64,000 nt of DNA from SR-FBR-E99 sp963732365. GTDB taxonomy: Bacteria; Bacteroidota; Bacteroidia; Bacteroidales; VadinHA17. Positions 36,157 to 44,426 of the stretch are shown here, piece by piece. The stretch is taken from contig CAVSZC010000005.1 in NCBI GenBank assembly GCA_963732365.1, positions 1,674,001 to 1,738,000 of the forward strand, read 5' to 3'. Position 1 is the first letter of the stretch. Every line of letters starts with the position of its first letter. The notes under the pieces were generated by a model. That model was not told where the DNA came from. It saw nothing but the letters and a program-made list of their open reading frames with translations, and made no database searches. Made by a program: the position numbers and the translations under genes.

Positions 36157-37044
36157 TCAGCAGAGTCTTCGGAACTTGGCCGGGGCTTTCAGTTCAAAGC
36201 GCATTTCCTTACCTGAGACCGGGTGGACGAAGGTCAGTACACTGGCGTGCAGGCCCAGCCGGCCGATAGGATTACCGGAAGCTCCGTACTTCCTGTCGCC
36301 GGCAATACTGTGACCGATCTCCTGCATATGTATCCTGATCTGGTTCTTTTTACCAGTTTCCAGGTTTACCTCAAGCAGTGAGAAGTCACTGTTGCTTTTA
36401 AGTGTCCTGAATCTTGTGACAGCAAGCTCACCCTTCTCCGGATTCTGGCTTGAATGCATAACGAGAGACTTGCTCTCATAGATATAGGAGCTTATCTTAC
36501 CTTCAGGTTCCTCAACCTTTCCCTCCACCACGGCGATGTATGTACGTTCCTTCACCCTCTCCTTCCATTCGCTCTGCATTATTGACTGCACCTTCTCACT
36601 TTTGGCGAACATCATCACGCCGGAGGTGTCACGGTCAAGACGGTGAACGATAAAGATCCTGTTTGCCGGGTTCTGCAGCTTCACGTGAGAGCTAAGCATC
36701 GTATAAGCAGTACGGTCCTTCTCCTTGTCAGTCGCAATTGTAAGCAGTCCGGCGTGCTTGTCGATGACAATCAGATGATCATCCTCATAAAGGATGCTCA
36801 TATTACGGTTGATGCTCCCCTCGATTGCTGCTTCCCATTTGACCTCCACCCGGTCACCGGGATTGAGGGGGTGATTGAACTGGGTGACAGTCTGCCCGTT
36901 AACCAGCACTCTCTTATTGCGGAGAAGCGACTTGACGTTATCACGACTTTTCTGTTTCAGGTTCTGAAGCAGGAACTGCATCAGAATGATCTCATCTTTC
37001 ACCTCCAGGGCAGACTCCTCTTTGTTATGTTGACCGGTTCTCAT
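36157..37044 (-). CDS. RluA-family pseudouridine synthase with S4 domain
   Basis: About 295 aa from the ATG at 37044. An in-frame ATG at 37155 would add 37 residues that look non-coding and overlap the next gene. An N-terminal S4-like RNA-binding segment (LLRNKRVLVNGQTV) is followed by the catalytic motif HRLDRDTSGVMMFAK with the nucleophilic Asp, and by RIHMQEIGHSIAGDRKYG. It isomerises uridine in rRNA or tRNA; the target site is unknown. Confidence 0.88.
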   Translation of the reverse strand: MRTGQHNKEESALEVKDEIILMQFLLQNLKQKSRDNVKSLLRNKRVLVNGQTVTQFNHPLNPGDRVEVKWEAAIEGSINRNMSILYEDDHLIVIDKHAGLLTIATDKEKDRTAYTMLSSHVKLQNPANRIFIVHRLDRDTSGVMMFAKSEKVQSIMQSEWKERVKERTYIAVVEGKVEEPEGKISSYIYESKSLVMHSSQNPEKGELAVTRFRTLKSNSDFSLLEVNLETGKKNQIRIHMQEIGHSIAGDRKYGASGNPIGRLGLHASVLTFVHPVSGKEMRFELKAPAKFRRLC

Positions 37045-37144
37045 ATCTGATGGTTTTCCCCGATAGCAATCATCATTAAGGGATACTGCAAAGTTGGTCA
37101 AAAAAACAGTAACTCCTGTCAGACCGTAAATTAGTTTCAAAACG

Positions 37145-37687
37145 TCAGAAGGCACGGACCGGCCTTACGTATAACCTCATATTTGGGCTTATGAGGCGGG
37201 TTTCGCCTGTAGAAAAGTTTACCGCCCATCCATAAAATGTTCCTGCGACGGTTGAGCTCCAGTAGTATCCGTTTCTATATCCTCTGATGTAGTCTTTCTC
37301 CCTGAAGAGTTGTTCCAGTTCATCAATTGACGGCAGAAACCAGTCATTATATCCTTTATAATCGAATGTGACACAGTAGTAGGGTGCGGTCTCGCCATCG
37401 AAGACGCAGTAGTCCAGGATATTCATCGTATTCTGGTAACCTGTTCCGATTTCTATTCCGGCAGCACCCTCGACTCTCCATTCGGTTCTGTAGATTAACG
37501 GGAATCTGCCAATATCAAAAGGCGCTGCTATTAATCCATGCTGACCTGTGGAATCGATATAAAAGATGTATCCGCCCTGGTGTTCCTGTCCTATTTTGAA
37601 TGATTGGGCCTCTGCTGATTCAATCATTCCTGTTCCAAGCAATATGGAAAAGCACAGGGTTAAGAGTCTCCTGACACAAGTATTCAT
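37145..37687 (-). CDS. Secreted DUF1566/Lcl-like domain protein
   Basis: About 180 aa from the ATG at 37687 (37705 is an alternative), with a signal peptide ending ESAEAQ. The rest is one Lcl/DUF1566-like domain: GGYIFYIDSTGQHGLIAAP, DWFLPSIDELEQLF, YYWSSTV, YVRPVRAF. The function of this fold is mostly unknown; it is common in secreted proteins and lipoproteins of Bacteroidota. Confidence 0.8.
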   Translation of the reverse strand: MNTCVRRLLTLCFSILLGTGMIESAEAQSFKIGQEHQGGYIFYIDSTGQHGLIAAPFDIGRFPLIYRTEWRVEGAAGIEIGTGYQNTMNILDYCVFDGETAPYYCVTFDYKGYNDWFLPSIDELEQLFREKDYIRGYRNGYYWSSTVAGTFYGWAVNFSTGETRLISPNMRLYVRPVRAF

Positions 37688-37851
37688 TGAATGACAATTA
37701 TTCAACTAAGTTACAAATTGTATGACCCAGAGTCAAGATTATTTCGGGGTGGTGAGTATTGAATTCAGCTTAGCTTAGGCGTAACTTTACCAGTCATCTT
37801 TTACCCCTGCAGAGAAGAAAGATTTGGTTAGACTGCAAATTTTTTATGTCA

Positions 37852-38373
37852 CCCTTGCAGGGCTCCTATGCCTCCCTGTATCTACCTCCGGCTCACGCCG
37901 GAGGTTATGCACATTTCGTCACTTTGTGACGATGCTCCTCCGGAGCGTTAAGCACCTTTCGGTGCTGTTAATGGTCATGACTCTTATACGCATGGGTCAG
38001 CCCGCAAGGGCGACAGGTGAATAACCGCGGGTGGAGTCCGTCAGCTGACGGACGGAACCCGTGGCGGGAGGGAGTCCAACAACGCATATATGAGCCCTGA
38101 AGGGGCGAAATAAAACTCAGAGTGACCTTCTTCAAAAGCATCTCCACCTGTCATCTGTCGCCCCTTGCGGGGCTGACAATCCGGACTGATTGGCTGGCCC
38201 CCGGTTGCCACCGGGGGTTATTAACATTATGCCGCGTCGCGGCATCGTGCTGTACCTCCGGCACAGCACAGCATCTGCAATATGCACGAAAGGTTTCAGG
38301 CAGGCAGTATGTTGTGTATCAGCAACATGATCCCGCAGGGATCAAATGTCAATAGCCGGGGGTGCCAACCCCG
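37852..38373. repeat. Dense array of about fourteen small hairpins in a gene-free region
   Basis: The gene-free stretch 37706-38384 has perfect or near-perfect stems at 37884-37905 (9-bp arms ACCTCCGGC), 37917-37931, 37934-37946, 37951-37966, 38000-38011, 38025-38064 (composite, with an 18-bp palindrome at 38036-38053), 38160-38173, 38198-38217 (8-bp arms), 38229-38245 (arms ATGCCGCG), 38247-38269, 38309-38328, 38329-38343 and 38357-38373. Stems differ in sequence but share style: a short loop within GC-rich arms. Open frames here look spurious. Confidence 0.88.
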
Positions 38374-38384
38374 TTCTTTATTGT

Positions 38385-40571
38385 CTATTTACCCGGATGA
38401 TAGATTCTGATACTGTTTTTTTCAAGCTCGTCACGGTAGAACAAGACGTCTTTAAACTCTCCGTTGGCATACATCTGCGCCTGGTTCATGAAGAAGGGCG
38501 AACCGGGGTCACCGCTTACCCCTCCGGCAAGGGAACTCTTTGCTTTTACCTTATCGCCAAATTCAACAACTGCAACGAAGCTGTTGCCGCGCGTTCCGTA
38601 GATCCTTTTTGTTCCGGGGAAAGAAGCAGCACCGAATGCTGCAAGCGATCCGAAGTTTGCAGAGGTGAAGCCGACAGGTATACTTGGATCCTCATCGCTG
38701 AATTTGCCTGCTATATCACCTGTAAGTCTCTGGAACCTGTTAATCTCGCCCCATGGCGTCTCCCATGTTCCAAAGTCAGCTGTCAGGTTGTCGACAGCCC
38801 TGGCAAGGGCATCGCAGAGCTGTTTCTCCATCGATGCCGGGGGTGCCTCCGCACTACCGGCTGCTCCTGGACGTCCCGATTGAGCTTGGGAGTAATAGTA
38901 TGCCAGCGACATCGGTACGGAAGAGACTGAAAACCTCAGATCCCAGTTCCGAAAAACCTCGACAGGATCTCTCAGTTTTTCCCTGACTGCCCGGTCAGTT
39001 TCTGAAACTGCATCATAAGCTGCTATCACAGCAGGAATCATCTCCTCAAATCCCGGAAGATATGAGTCGTATGCTGCTTCAATGACCTTATCTATGGTAA
39101 AGTCTTTACGATCTTTCAGAACCATTACAGCATGTCTCCCCCTGGCATTTTCTGAATCGTACGACATATATGCAGGGTAGTCATCCTTTTTCGGGCTATA
39201 TTCGGCGGCAGCCGTGAATGGCGTTGAATTACAGTTTTGAATCCATCCGTTCCCGGGATTCTTAATAACTATCATTTCATCGATCTCGTGGAGTCCCAGC
39301 CAGTCTGTTTCCGGATTATTTCCGTCGACGGTTTCTCTCCAGTTGAAAGAAGGATTCCTCCGCGGCATGAAGTTACCGTGGTAATAAGCAATATTGCCGT
39401 CAGCATCGGCATAGACGGTGTTATTTGATGAATTCGTTTTCAGTTCCATTGTTTTGTTGAACTCCTCAAAGTTTGTCGCCTTTGTGCGCATAAATGACTG
39501 GGTCAGGGCGTCGATATGGTTAATCATCAGTTTTACGGCAATCCATTTACCATCCTGTTCGCGAATGACCGGACCATGATGTGTATAGTATGCTGTTATT
39601 TCTTTGACTGATGTTTTATCTCCGTCTTTGTATGGCAGGGTAATTATTTTTTCAATAACAGGTTTAAGGACATCGCCGTGCCGGTAAAAATACTTTCCGT
39701 CCTTTTCCTCCACGGCAACGCTGTAGTGATCAATGACGTCAGCCTGGCTTGAGGTGTGCATCCAGCCACATTTCTCATTGAACCCCTGGTAGATAAAAAA
39801 CTGTCCCCAGGTAACGGCTCCGTAGGCATTCAGACCCTCTTCCGAGGCCATTTTGATTTCAGGCCGGAAATAAAACGATGTATGAGGGTTAATAAGAAGG
39901 ATAGCCTTGCCTGAAGAAGTAATTGACGGTGCCAGGGCTATCCCGTTCGATCCTGTCGGTTCCCGCTCAGGTGTTTCTTGCTGAAAATCAGAACTGCCAT
40001 TGAGTGTAATTGGTTTTGGGCCATAGAATGACCGGAGGTGGGCAGGAGATATACTTTCAATGTCTCCGCCAATGCTCCCCTCTGTAAATGTAAGGGCCAT
40101 CCATGGTTCGAAACGGGTGATGAGCTTTGGTTTTACCCCGGGATGAGTGTTAAGGTAATAGTTTACTCCCCCGGCGAATGCGTTCATGAGTTTTTTAAGC
40201 CATGCCGGACTTTCGTCATACTCTTTCTTAACAGTTTCCGGGTCAATGAATAGTTTCATCCTCAGGTCGTTGTAAATTTGACTTTCGCCCATAACCTCGG
40301 CCATGCGACCCATGGAGTTGATATAGTTTACCTCGACCCTGTTAAAATCATCTTCGCACTGGGCATAGATCATACCGAATACCGCGTCGGCATCGGACTT
40401 TCCGTATACATGGGCTACTCCCCATTTGTCGCGGATTATTGTAACATTATCCGCATATTTCTCCCACCTTTTCTGTTCACCCCTGCTTCCTTCCCCCTGT
40501 GAACAGGAGAAGAGGGTCAGTAACAGTACTGTCAGCAAGGTCATTGTCCTCAGATTGAAATTGCCTTTCAT
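38385..40571 (-). CDS. Penicillin acylase family (S45, Ntn-hydrolase) lipoprotein
   Basis: 728 aa with a lipoprotein signal (LFSC, cleavage before Cys at about residue 23). The N-terminal chain has IIRDKWGVAHVYG. The beta chain would start at the Ser of GSNGIALAP (about residue 200), the autocatalytic N-terminal nucleophile of penicillin or acyl-homoserine-lactone acylases. The C-terminal half carries the usual HHGPVI and PWGEINRFQRL segments. It hydrolyses amide-linked acyl chains at the cell surface or periplasm; substrate unknown. Confidence 0.88.
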   Translation of the reverse strand: MKGNFNLRTMTLLTVLLLTLFSCSQGEGSRGEQKRWEKYADNVTIIRDKWGVAHVYGKSDADAVFGMIYAQCEDDFNRVEVNYINSMGRMAEVMGESQIYNDLRMKLFIDPETVKKEYDESPAWLKKLMNAFAGGVNYYLNTHPGVKPKLITRFEPWMALTFTEGSIGGDIESISPAHLRSFYGPKPITLNGSSDFQQETPEREPTGSNGIALAPSITSSGKAILLINPHTSFYFRPEIKMASEEGLNAYGAVTWGQFFIYQGFNEKCGWMHTSSQADVIDHYSVAVEEKDGKYFYRHGDVLKPVIEKIITLPYKDGDKTSVKEITAYYTHHGPVIREQDGKWIAVKLMINHIDALTQSFMRTKATNFEEFNKTMELKTNSSNNTVYADADGNIAYYHGNFMPRRNPSFNWRETVDGNNPETDWLGLHEIDEMIVIKNPGNGWIQNCNSTPFTAAAEYSPKKDDYPAYMSYDSENARGRHAVMVLKDRKDFTIDKVIEAAYDSYLPGFEEMIPAVIAAYDAVSETDRAVREKLRDPVEVFRNWDLRFSVSSVPMSLAYYYSQAQSGRPGAAGSAEAPPASMEKQLCDALARAVDNLTADFGTWETPWGEINRFQRLTGDIAGKFSDEDPSIPVGFTSANFGSLAAFGAASFPGTKRIYGTRGNSFVAVVEFGDKVKAKSSLAGGVSGDPGSPFFMNQAQMYANGEFKDVLFYRDELEKNSIRIYHPGK

Positions 40572-40763
40572 AGAATAGTTTTAGGTTGATCAAAAAAGAG
40601 TCTTGTGAAAGTTAGTATATAAATGAATACCCGGGAGAGTGTTTAGCTCTGCTATTGAGCAGAAAAGCGACGGGATTATATTTATTGCAGAGATTCAGGT
40701 TTGTTTCTGTGACGGTACAATACTCATGATCAAAGGGTTTGTTCTCCGCCAGTCTTCTGCGTC

Positions 40764-41015
40764 CGGATCGTGATCTCATTCGGGGAAACCAGCACCGGTA
40801 CTGCAGGTATGCGCCTGCGGCGCATACCTTTCTGTTTTTCCGGTATACTCCTCATGAGCAAGCTCATTTCCCTTGAAGGATTACTCTCCGCCTCTGGCGG
40901 ATCGTGATCCCTTGAGGAGGAGCCGGCAGACCACAGCACTCTCTCATGCACTGAGGTGCATGAGAGTCTTTTATTTTCCGTCATAACTCGCCCCGGCAAG
41001 CCGGGTTCATTCTGC
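40764..41015. repeat. Second hairpin cluster upstream of tRNA-Ser
   Basis: Stems: 40806-40828 (10-bp arms GGTATGCGCC, loop TGC, then a T-rich run), 40854-40867, 40887-40901, 40941-40966 (11-bp arms), 40992-41005. The unit CGGATCGTGATC occurs at 40764-40775 and again at 40898-40909. A 16-bp arm GCAGACCACAGCACTC at 40926-40941 is repeated inverted at 41054-41069, ending at the last base of tRNA-Ser. The gene-free region 40572-40763 upstream shows nothing else that I can identify. Confidence 0.8.
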
Positions 41016-41018
41016 CGT

Positions 41019-41054
41019 AAAATAAAAAACCTGTTCCGTCACTGACGGAACAGG
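41019..41054 (-). terminator. Intrinsic terminator of tRNA-Ser
   Basis: In the tRNA direction, 12-bp arms CCTGTTCCGTCA at 41030-41041 and 41043-41054 around one base are followed by TTTTTTATTTT. It begins 14 bases after the tRNA 3' end and overlaps the inner edge of the 16-bp inverted repeat. Confidence 0.85.
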
Positions 41055-41068
41055 AGTGCTGTGGTCTG

Positions 41069-41155
41069 CGGAGAAAGAGGGATTCGAACCCCCGGTCCAG
41101 TCGCCCGGACAACGGTTTTCAAGACCGCCGCAATCGACCACTCTGCCATTTCTCC
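41069..41155 (-). tRNA. tRNA-Ser (anticodon UGA)
   Basis: The minus strand folds as a class II tRNA of 87 nt. The acceptor stem is GGAGAAA paired with TTTCTCC, and the D arm contains GCAGAGTGG. The anticodon stem CGGT..ACCG encloses TGA, followed by a long variable arm and a T loop with GGTTCGAATCC. CCA is not encoded. Confidence 0.95.
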
Positions 41156-41159
41156 GCCG

Positions 41160-41167
41160 CAAATATA
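41160..41167 (-). promoter_or_regulatory. -7 box candidate for tRNA-Ser
   Basis: On the minus strand this reads TATATTTG, matching TAnnTTTG, five bases before the tRNA 5' end. The -33 element is not clear. Confidence 0.4.
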
Positions 41168-41376
41168 GTATTTTTTTGTTTTCTCACTCAGAGAGCCGGA
41201 CAATCACCTTTTTTTTTACCTGTTTTACGTAATAGCTGCATCTGTAACTCCCAAAAAATGGGCTTGTGGTGAAGATGCTAACGCTACGTTCGTCTATAAA
41301 TGGGCACCTTTTGTCGTTCAAAATGCTCATTTCACATAAAAATAAGCCTCCCGGCATGAAAAAAGGACTAAAATCC

Positions 41377-41406
41377 TTGCTTTTGAATTTTAATGAAATA
41401 AATTTG
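41377..41406 (+). promoter_or_regulatory. Bacteroidota-type promoter of the HU gene
   Basis: TTG (41377-41379), a 19-bp spacer, then TAAATTTG (41399-41406): both boxes and the spacing fit the Bacteroidota consensus. The ATG is 45 bp downstream. The rest of 41168-41376 shows no gene I can support. Confidence 0.65.
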
Positions 41407-41451
41407 TATTCAATTAGAAGATTTTGGTTTAACCCTAAAATTGATGTGACT

Positions 41452-41724
41452 ATGACAAAAAAAGAATTAGTAAGCAGCATTGCAAAAAAAGCAGGACTTT
41501 CACTTAAAGATGCCAACATCGCTCTGAACGCATTTGTAGGTTCATTTGGTGACGCCATGAAAAAAGGCCAGAGGCTCCAGCTCCCCTCAATGGGTACTTT
41601 CAAAGTTGAGAAGAGAAGCGCAAGAGTTGTTCGCAACCCGCGCACCGGTGCCAAACTGAATGTTCCAGCCAAAAAGGTTGTTAAGTTCAAAGCTGCTCCG
41701 GCACTCACGAAGGGCCTGAAGTAA
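41452..41724 (+). CDS. HU/IHF-family DNA-binding protein
   Basis: 90 aa from the ATG at 41452 (MTKKELVSSIAKKAGLSLKDAN); an in-frame ATG at 41266 would add 62 residues lying across the promoter and is rejected. The beta-arm signature is partly seen as MGTFKVEKRSARVVRNPRTG, matching the G.F.....AR.GRNP.TG consensus. It bends DNA as a dimer. Its last codons and terminator are duplicated 19 kb downstream, so this gene end is the apparent insertion point of the island. Confidence 0.94.
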   Translation: MTKKELVSSIAKKAGLSLKDANIALNAFVGSFGDAMKKGQRLQLPSMGTFKVEKRSARVVRNPRTGAKLNVPAKKVVKFKAAPALTKGLK

Positions 41725-41761
41725 AAGTTTCAGGGGTGCTGCAGCACCCCTTTTTTTATAT
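41712..41761 (+). repeat. Left copy of 50-bp perfect direct repeat (attL-like)
   Basis: It contains the last codons and TAA of the HU gene and its terminator. It is identical, base for base, to 60708-60757. The base before differs (a versus g) and the match ends at 41761. Confidence 0.95.
41733..41757 (+). terminator. Intrinsic terminator of the HU gene
   Basis: The 18-bp palindrome GGGGTGCTGCAGCACCCC is followed by seven Ts, nine bases after the stop. Confidence 0.9.
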
Positions 41762-41780
41762 TATCAAGAGAGTACTTAAG

Positions 41781-42959
41781 TTATTTAGTACTTATCTTAA
41801 TTATCTTTTTCCTAAATAGAATTTTATCTTCATAACTTAGGGTTATCAGGTAAATACCATCTTTCAGGTGGCGCAGATCAAGGCAATCTTCCATTCCGAT
41901 CTCTTTTTTAAACAACAACTCCCCCATATAATTGTAAATGTTTATTTGAGAGGGGATTATGCTTCTGATTGACAATGTCTCGGTGAAGGGCACTGGGTAT
42001 AGTGAGAACTCCTCGGTCACAGGCCATTCAATATCAACAGGCTTACAGTATGTTTGCTGGAGATCAGGGAAGTAGTGTTTTATCAGGTAATTAAGAAATA
42101 CTGTCGCAGTTGATGCGCCAAAATTATTTCTCGCAGTCTCCTCAAATCTAACCTCTTGATTACATTCAATCTGTATTGCATCAATAGTACCTTCTTTTAA
42201 TGAGCCATGTCTTTGTGTATTATATCCACCACTGAAATAGGGCTCTCCCGTAAAAGGAAAGGGCTCATCGATGCCCGGAACGGCAGGGTATCCCCTTGCA
42301 GCAAACATCGTCCCAAGGCTGTAAATGCCGTGAAGGAGATCTGCATGGGAAAGGCCATTAGCATTTGAGCCGATAAGGTTCCGTATACTACTGAGATTAA
42401 TATATGCTGTGGTGTTTAATAAGGCATCAGAATATGCAAGCTGGGACCCGGTTAGAAGATAACCCAGCTCCAGCCGCTGGATTGAATGCCCATGTCCATG
42501 AATGTCAATTAACAGACCTTTCCCCGATTTTTTTACAACAGATACCTTTGCACTGTCAATAAAGAGATGAAATTCATTCCAGGCTGTCTCTGCGAATTCA
42601 TTGCCACATGCAGCAATATCCAATTCCCGGTTAGCATCGAGTTTGGTACGTTTAAGATGGCATATTATAACATGAGGGTAGCAGCCTGTAATCTCAGTGA
42701 TTTCTGCCTGTATTGATCTGGCAAGGTTTATTGTGTATGAATCAGTTACTGATTCATCCCCGCAAGTCCTGTCAGGAATCTCACCCGGTGTTAAGCTGCC
42801 TCCGTGGGGCACAGTGATAATTATCGGGAGGTTTCCTGCGATATATTCAATATAATCTCCCCGGCCAAAATAGGATGTGCCCGGAATGAAGGGCTGTGTA
42901 AAAGCAACGCAGTGTACCAGAAAGAGGATTAGGACAATAATTCTTGTTTTCATCCTCAC
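41781..42959 (-). CDS. N-formylglutamate amidohydrolase-like hydrolase with type IX secretion tail
   Basis: 392 aa. Signal peptide (residues 1-21, ending AFTQ). The amidohydrolase domain (about 30-300) has VPHGG (50-54) and IDIHGHGHS (151-159), then ELGYLL, GGYNTQRHGS and IDAIQIE. The last 80 residues (YPVPFTETLSI, IYNYMGELLF, LKDGIYLITL, KIIKIS) look like a type A type IX secretion sorting domain, so it should be exported to the cell surface. HutG/N-formylglutamate amidohydrolase relatives include gamma-glutamyl polymer hydrolases. A paralogue with about 45-50% identity over the aligned N-terminal core lies at 59722-60684. Alternative: another Zn amidase. Confidence 0.8.
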   Translation of the reverse strand: MRMKTRIIVLILFLVHCVAFTQPFIPGTSYFGRGDYIEYIAGNLPIIITVPHGGSLTPGEIPDRTCGDESVTDSYTINLARSIQAEITEITGCYPHVIICHLKRTKLDANRELDIAACGNEFAETAWNEFHLFIDSAKVSVVKKSGKGLLIDIHGHGHSIQRLELGYLLTGSQLAYSDALLNTTAYINLSSIRNLIGSNANGLSHADLLHGIYSLGTMFAARGYPAVPGIDEPFPFTGEPYFSGGYNTQRHGSLKEGTIDAIQIECNQEVRFEETARNNFGASTATVFLNYLIKHYFPDLQQTYCKPVDIEWPVTEEFSLYPVPFTETLSIRSIIPSQINIYNYMGELLFKKEIGMEDCLDLRHLKDGIYLITLSYEDKILFRKKIIKISTK

Positions 42960-43003
42960 CGTTATCCTTTAGTTGAATGCATTGGACATCATTTTGTACG
43001 TAT

Positions 43004-44416
43004 TTATTTCCCGTTACCTGATTTTCTATTTCTATGAGAGTGGGCAGAAAGCAGTGATAATTCTTTCATCTTGGAATATAGCAGTCTTCTGTTCATCCTT
43101 AAGTACATGGCCGTTTTGCTCTGATTATTATCATTTATTCTCAAGGCTTCCTCAATTATCTTTCTTTCAACGTGATTAATGGCTTCCCTGAATGAGGTTT
43201 CTTCATTTATCATTGAAATGAATGAGAATTCCTCCTGGTGAATGTCTGATTGCAAAGGAAGATGTTTAATTCTCAGTACGTCATTATTAGCTGTTACAAT
43301 TGCACTGTAAATTGTATTTTCAAGTTCCCTTATGTTCCCTGGCCAGTTATAGGATCTTATCTTATCCATTGATTCGGCCGGGATAATAAGTTTTTTAGCA
43401 GAAGAATATTTTTGCAGGAAGTATTCGGTCAGAAGACAAATATCGTCCTTTCGTTCTCTCAGAGGAGGGATGGTCAGTCTGACGACACATAACCGGTAAT
43501 AAAGATCTTCACGGAAATTTCCATTTTCCACCTCCTTTTCTATGTCTTTATTTGAGGAGGCAATTACCCTTACATTGACTTTAACAGGAGTTACACCTCC
43601 AACACGGAAGAAAGATTGTTTCTGCAATATTCTCAGTAATCTTACCTGTAAAGACTGGGGCATGCTGTTAATCTCATCAAGATATACTGTTCCACCGTCT
43701 GCGATTTCAAAAAGCCCCTTGCGCCTCGATCCGGCACCTGTAAAGGACCCCTTCTCATGACCGAAGATTTCACTTTCAAGCACCGATTCGGACAATGCGC
43801 CGCAATTGATTTTAACATATGGTTTATCAGATACAAGTGAGTGTCGTTGGATAGCATCCGCAATAAGTTCTTTTCCGGTGCCGCTTTCTCCCTGTATCAA
43901 GACTGTCGCATCAGTTGGAGCAATACGACCAATAAGTTTGAATACTTCCTGCATTTTTGGGTTTCTCCCAATGATATTATCATTAGGAGATTGAGTTCTT
44001 GTCTCATTTACAATGGAGCGCAATTCCTTAACTTCAGTGATCAGGCTGTAGTATTCGCAAGCTCTTTCAACTGCCAGAACAAATTCATCAAGCTCAAACG
44101 GTTTTTCGAGATAGTCAAAAGCGCCCAGTTTCATTGCCTCTATCGCCCTTTCACTTGTACCGAATGCTGTAAAAATAATTACCGGAATATCACTTGATAA
44201 GGCCTTTATTTCTTTCAGCACTGCCAATCCATTCTTTCCGGGCAGGTTGATATCAAGAATTATAACACTTGGCTTTGCCTGACCGATCTTCACCAAGGCT
44301 GTCTCACCATCCCCTGCTTCAATAGTATCATATTTCAGCGGGGTGAGAAAATCAGAAATATTCTTCCTCATTGATACCTCATCATCAACAATGAGAATTC
44401 TTTTAATATTTTCCAC
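43004..44416 (-). CDS. NtrC-family sigma-54-dependent response regulator
   Basis: 470 aa. Receiver domain with phosphoacceptor Asp55 (VIILDINLPG). An AAA+ domain from about 145 has Walker A GESGTGKE, the sigma-54 contact loop as GSFTGA, Walker B-like GGTVYLDEIN, and RLTIPPLRERKDDI. A C-terminal Fis-type helix-turn-helix (NQSKTAMYLRMNRRLLYSKM) completes it. It activates sigma-54 promoters when phosphorylated by the kinase encoded 10 bp upstream. It is the second-to-last gene of the island's leftward run. Confidence 0.93.
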   Translation of the reverse strand: MENIKRILIVDDEVSMRKNISDFLTPLKYDTIEAGDGETALVKIGQAKPSVIILDINLPGKNGLAVLKEIKALSSDIPVIIFTAFGTSERAIEAMKLGAFDYLEKPFELDEFVLAVERACEYYSLITEVKELRSIVNETRTQSPNDNIIGRNPKMQEVFKLIGRIAPTDATVLIQGESGTGKELIADAIQRHSLVSDKPYVKINCGALSESVLESEIFGHEKGSFTGAGSRRKGLFEIADGGTVYLDEINSMPQSLQVRLLRILQKQSFFRVGGVTPVKVNVRVIASSNKDIEKEVENGNFREDLYYRLCVVRLTIPPLRERKDDICLLTEYFLQKYSSAKKLIIPAESMDKIRSYNWPGNIRELENTIYSAIVTANNDVLRIKHLPLQSDIHQEEFSFISMINEETSFREAINHVERKIIEEALRINDNNQSKTAMYLRMNRRLLYSKMKELSLLSAHSHRNRKSGNGK

Positions 44417-44426
44417 GCTATCTAAA

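Noticed and set aside
36157..37155. Longer N-terminus for the RluA-type pseudouridine synthase
   Set aside because: The extra 37 residues have no homology and would overlap the gene at 37145; the ATG at 37044 is a better start.
37824..38355. Several short open frames of 60-80 aa in the hairpin region
   Set aside because: Their sequence is dictated by the palindromic stems; the frames look artificial and rich in repeats such as RRRLCTF.
37852..38373. CRISPR or attC array
   Set aside because: Stems differ in sequence and length, there is no constant repeat, and no cas or integron integrase gene is near.
41069..41155. tRNA-Ser as integration site of the island
   Set aside because: The tRNA is not duplicated at the far end; the duplicated sequence is the HU tail and terminator.
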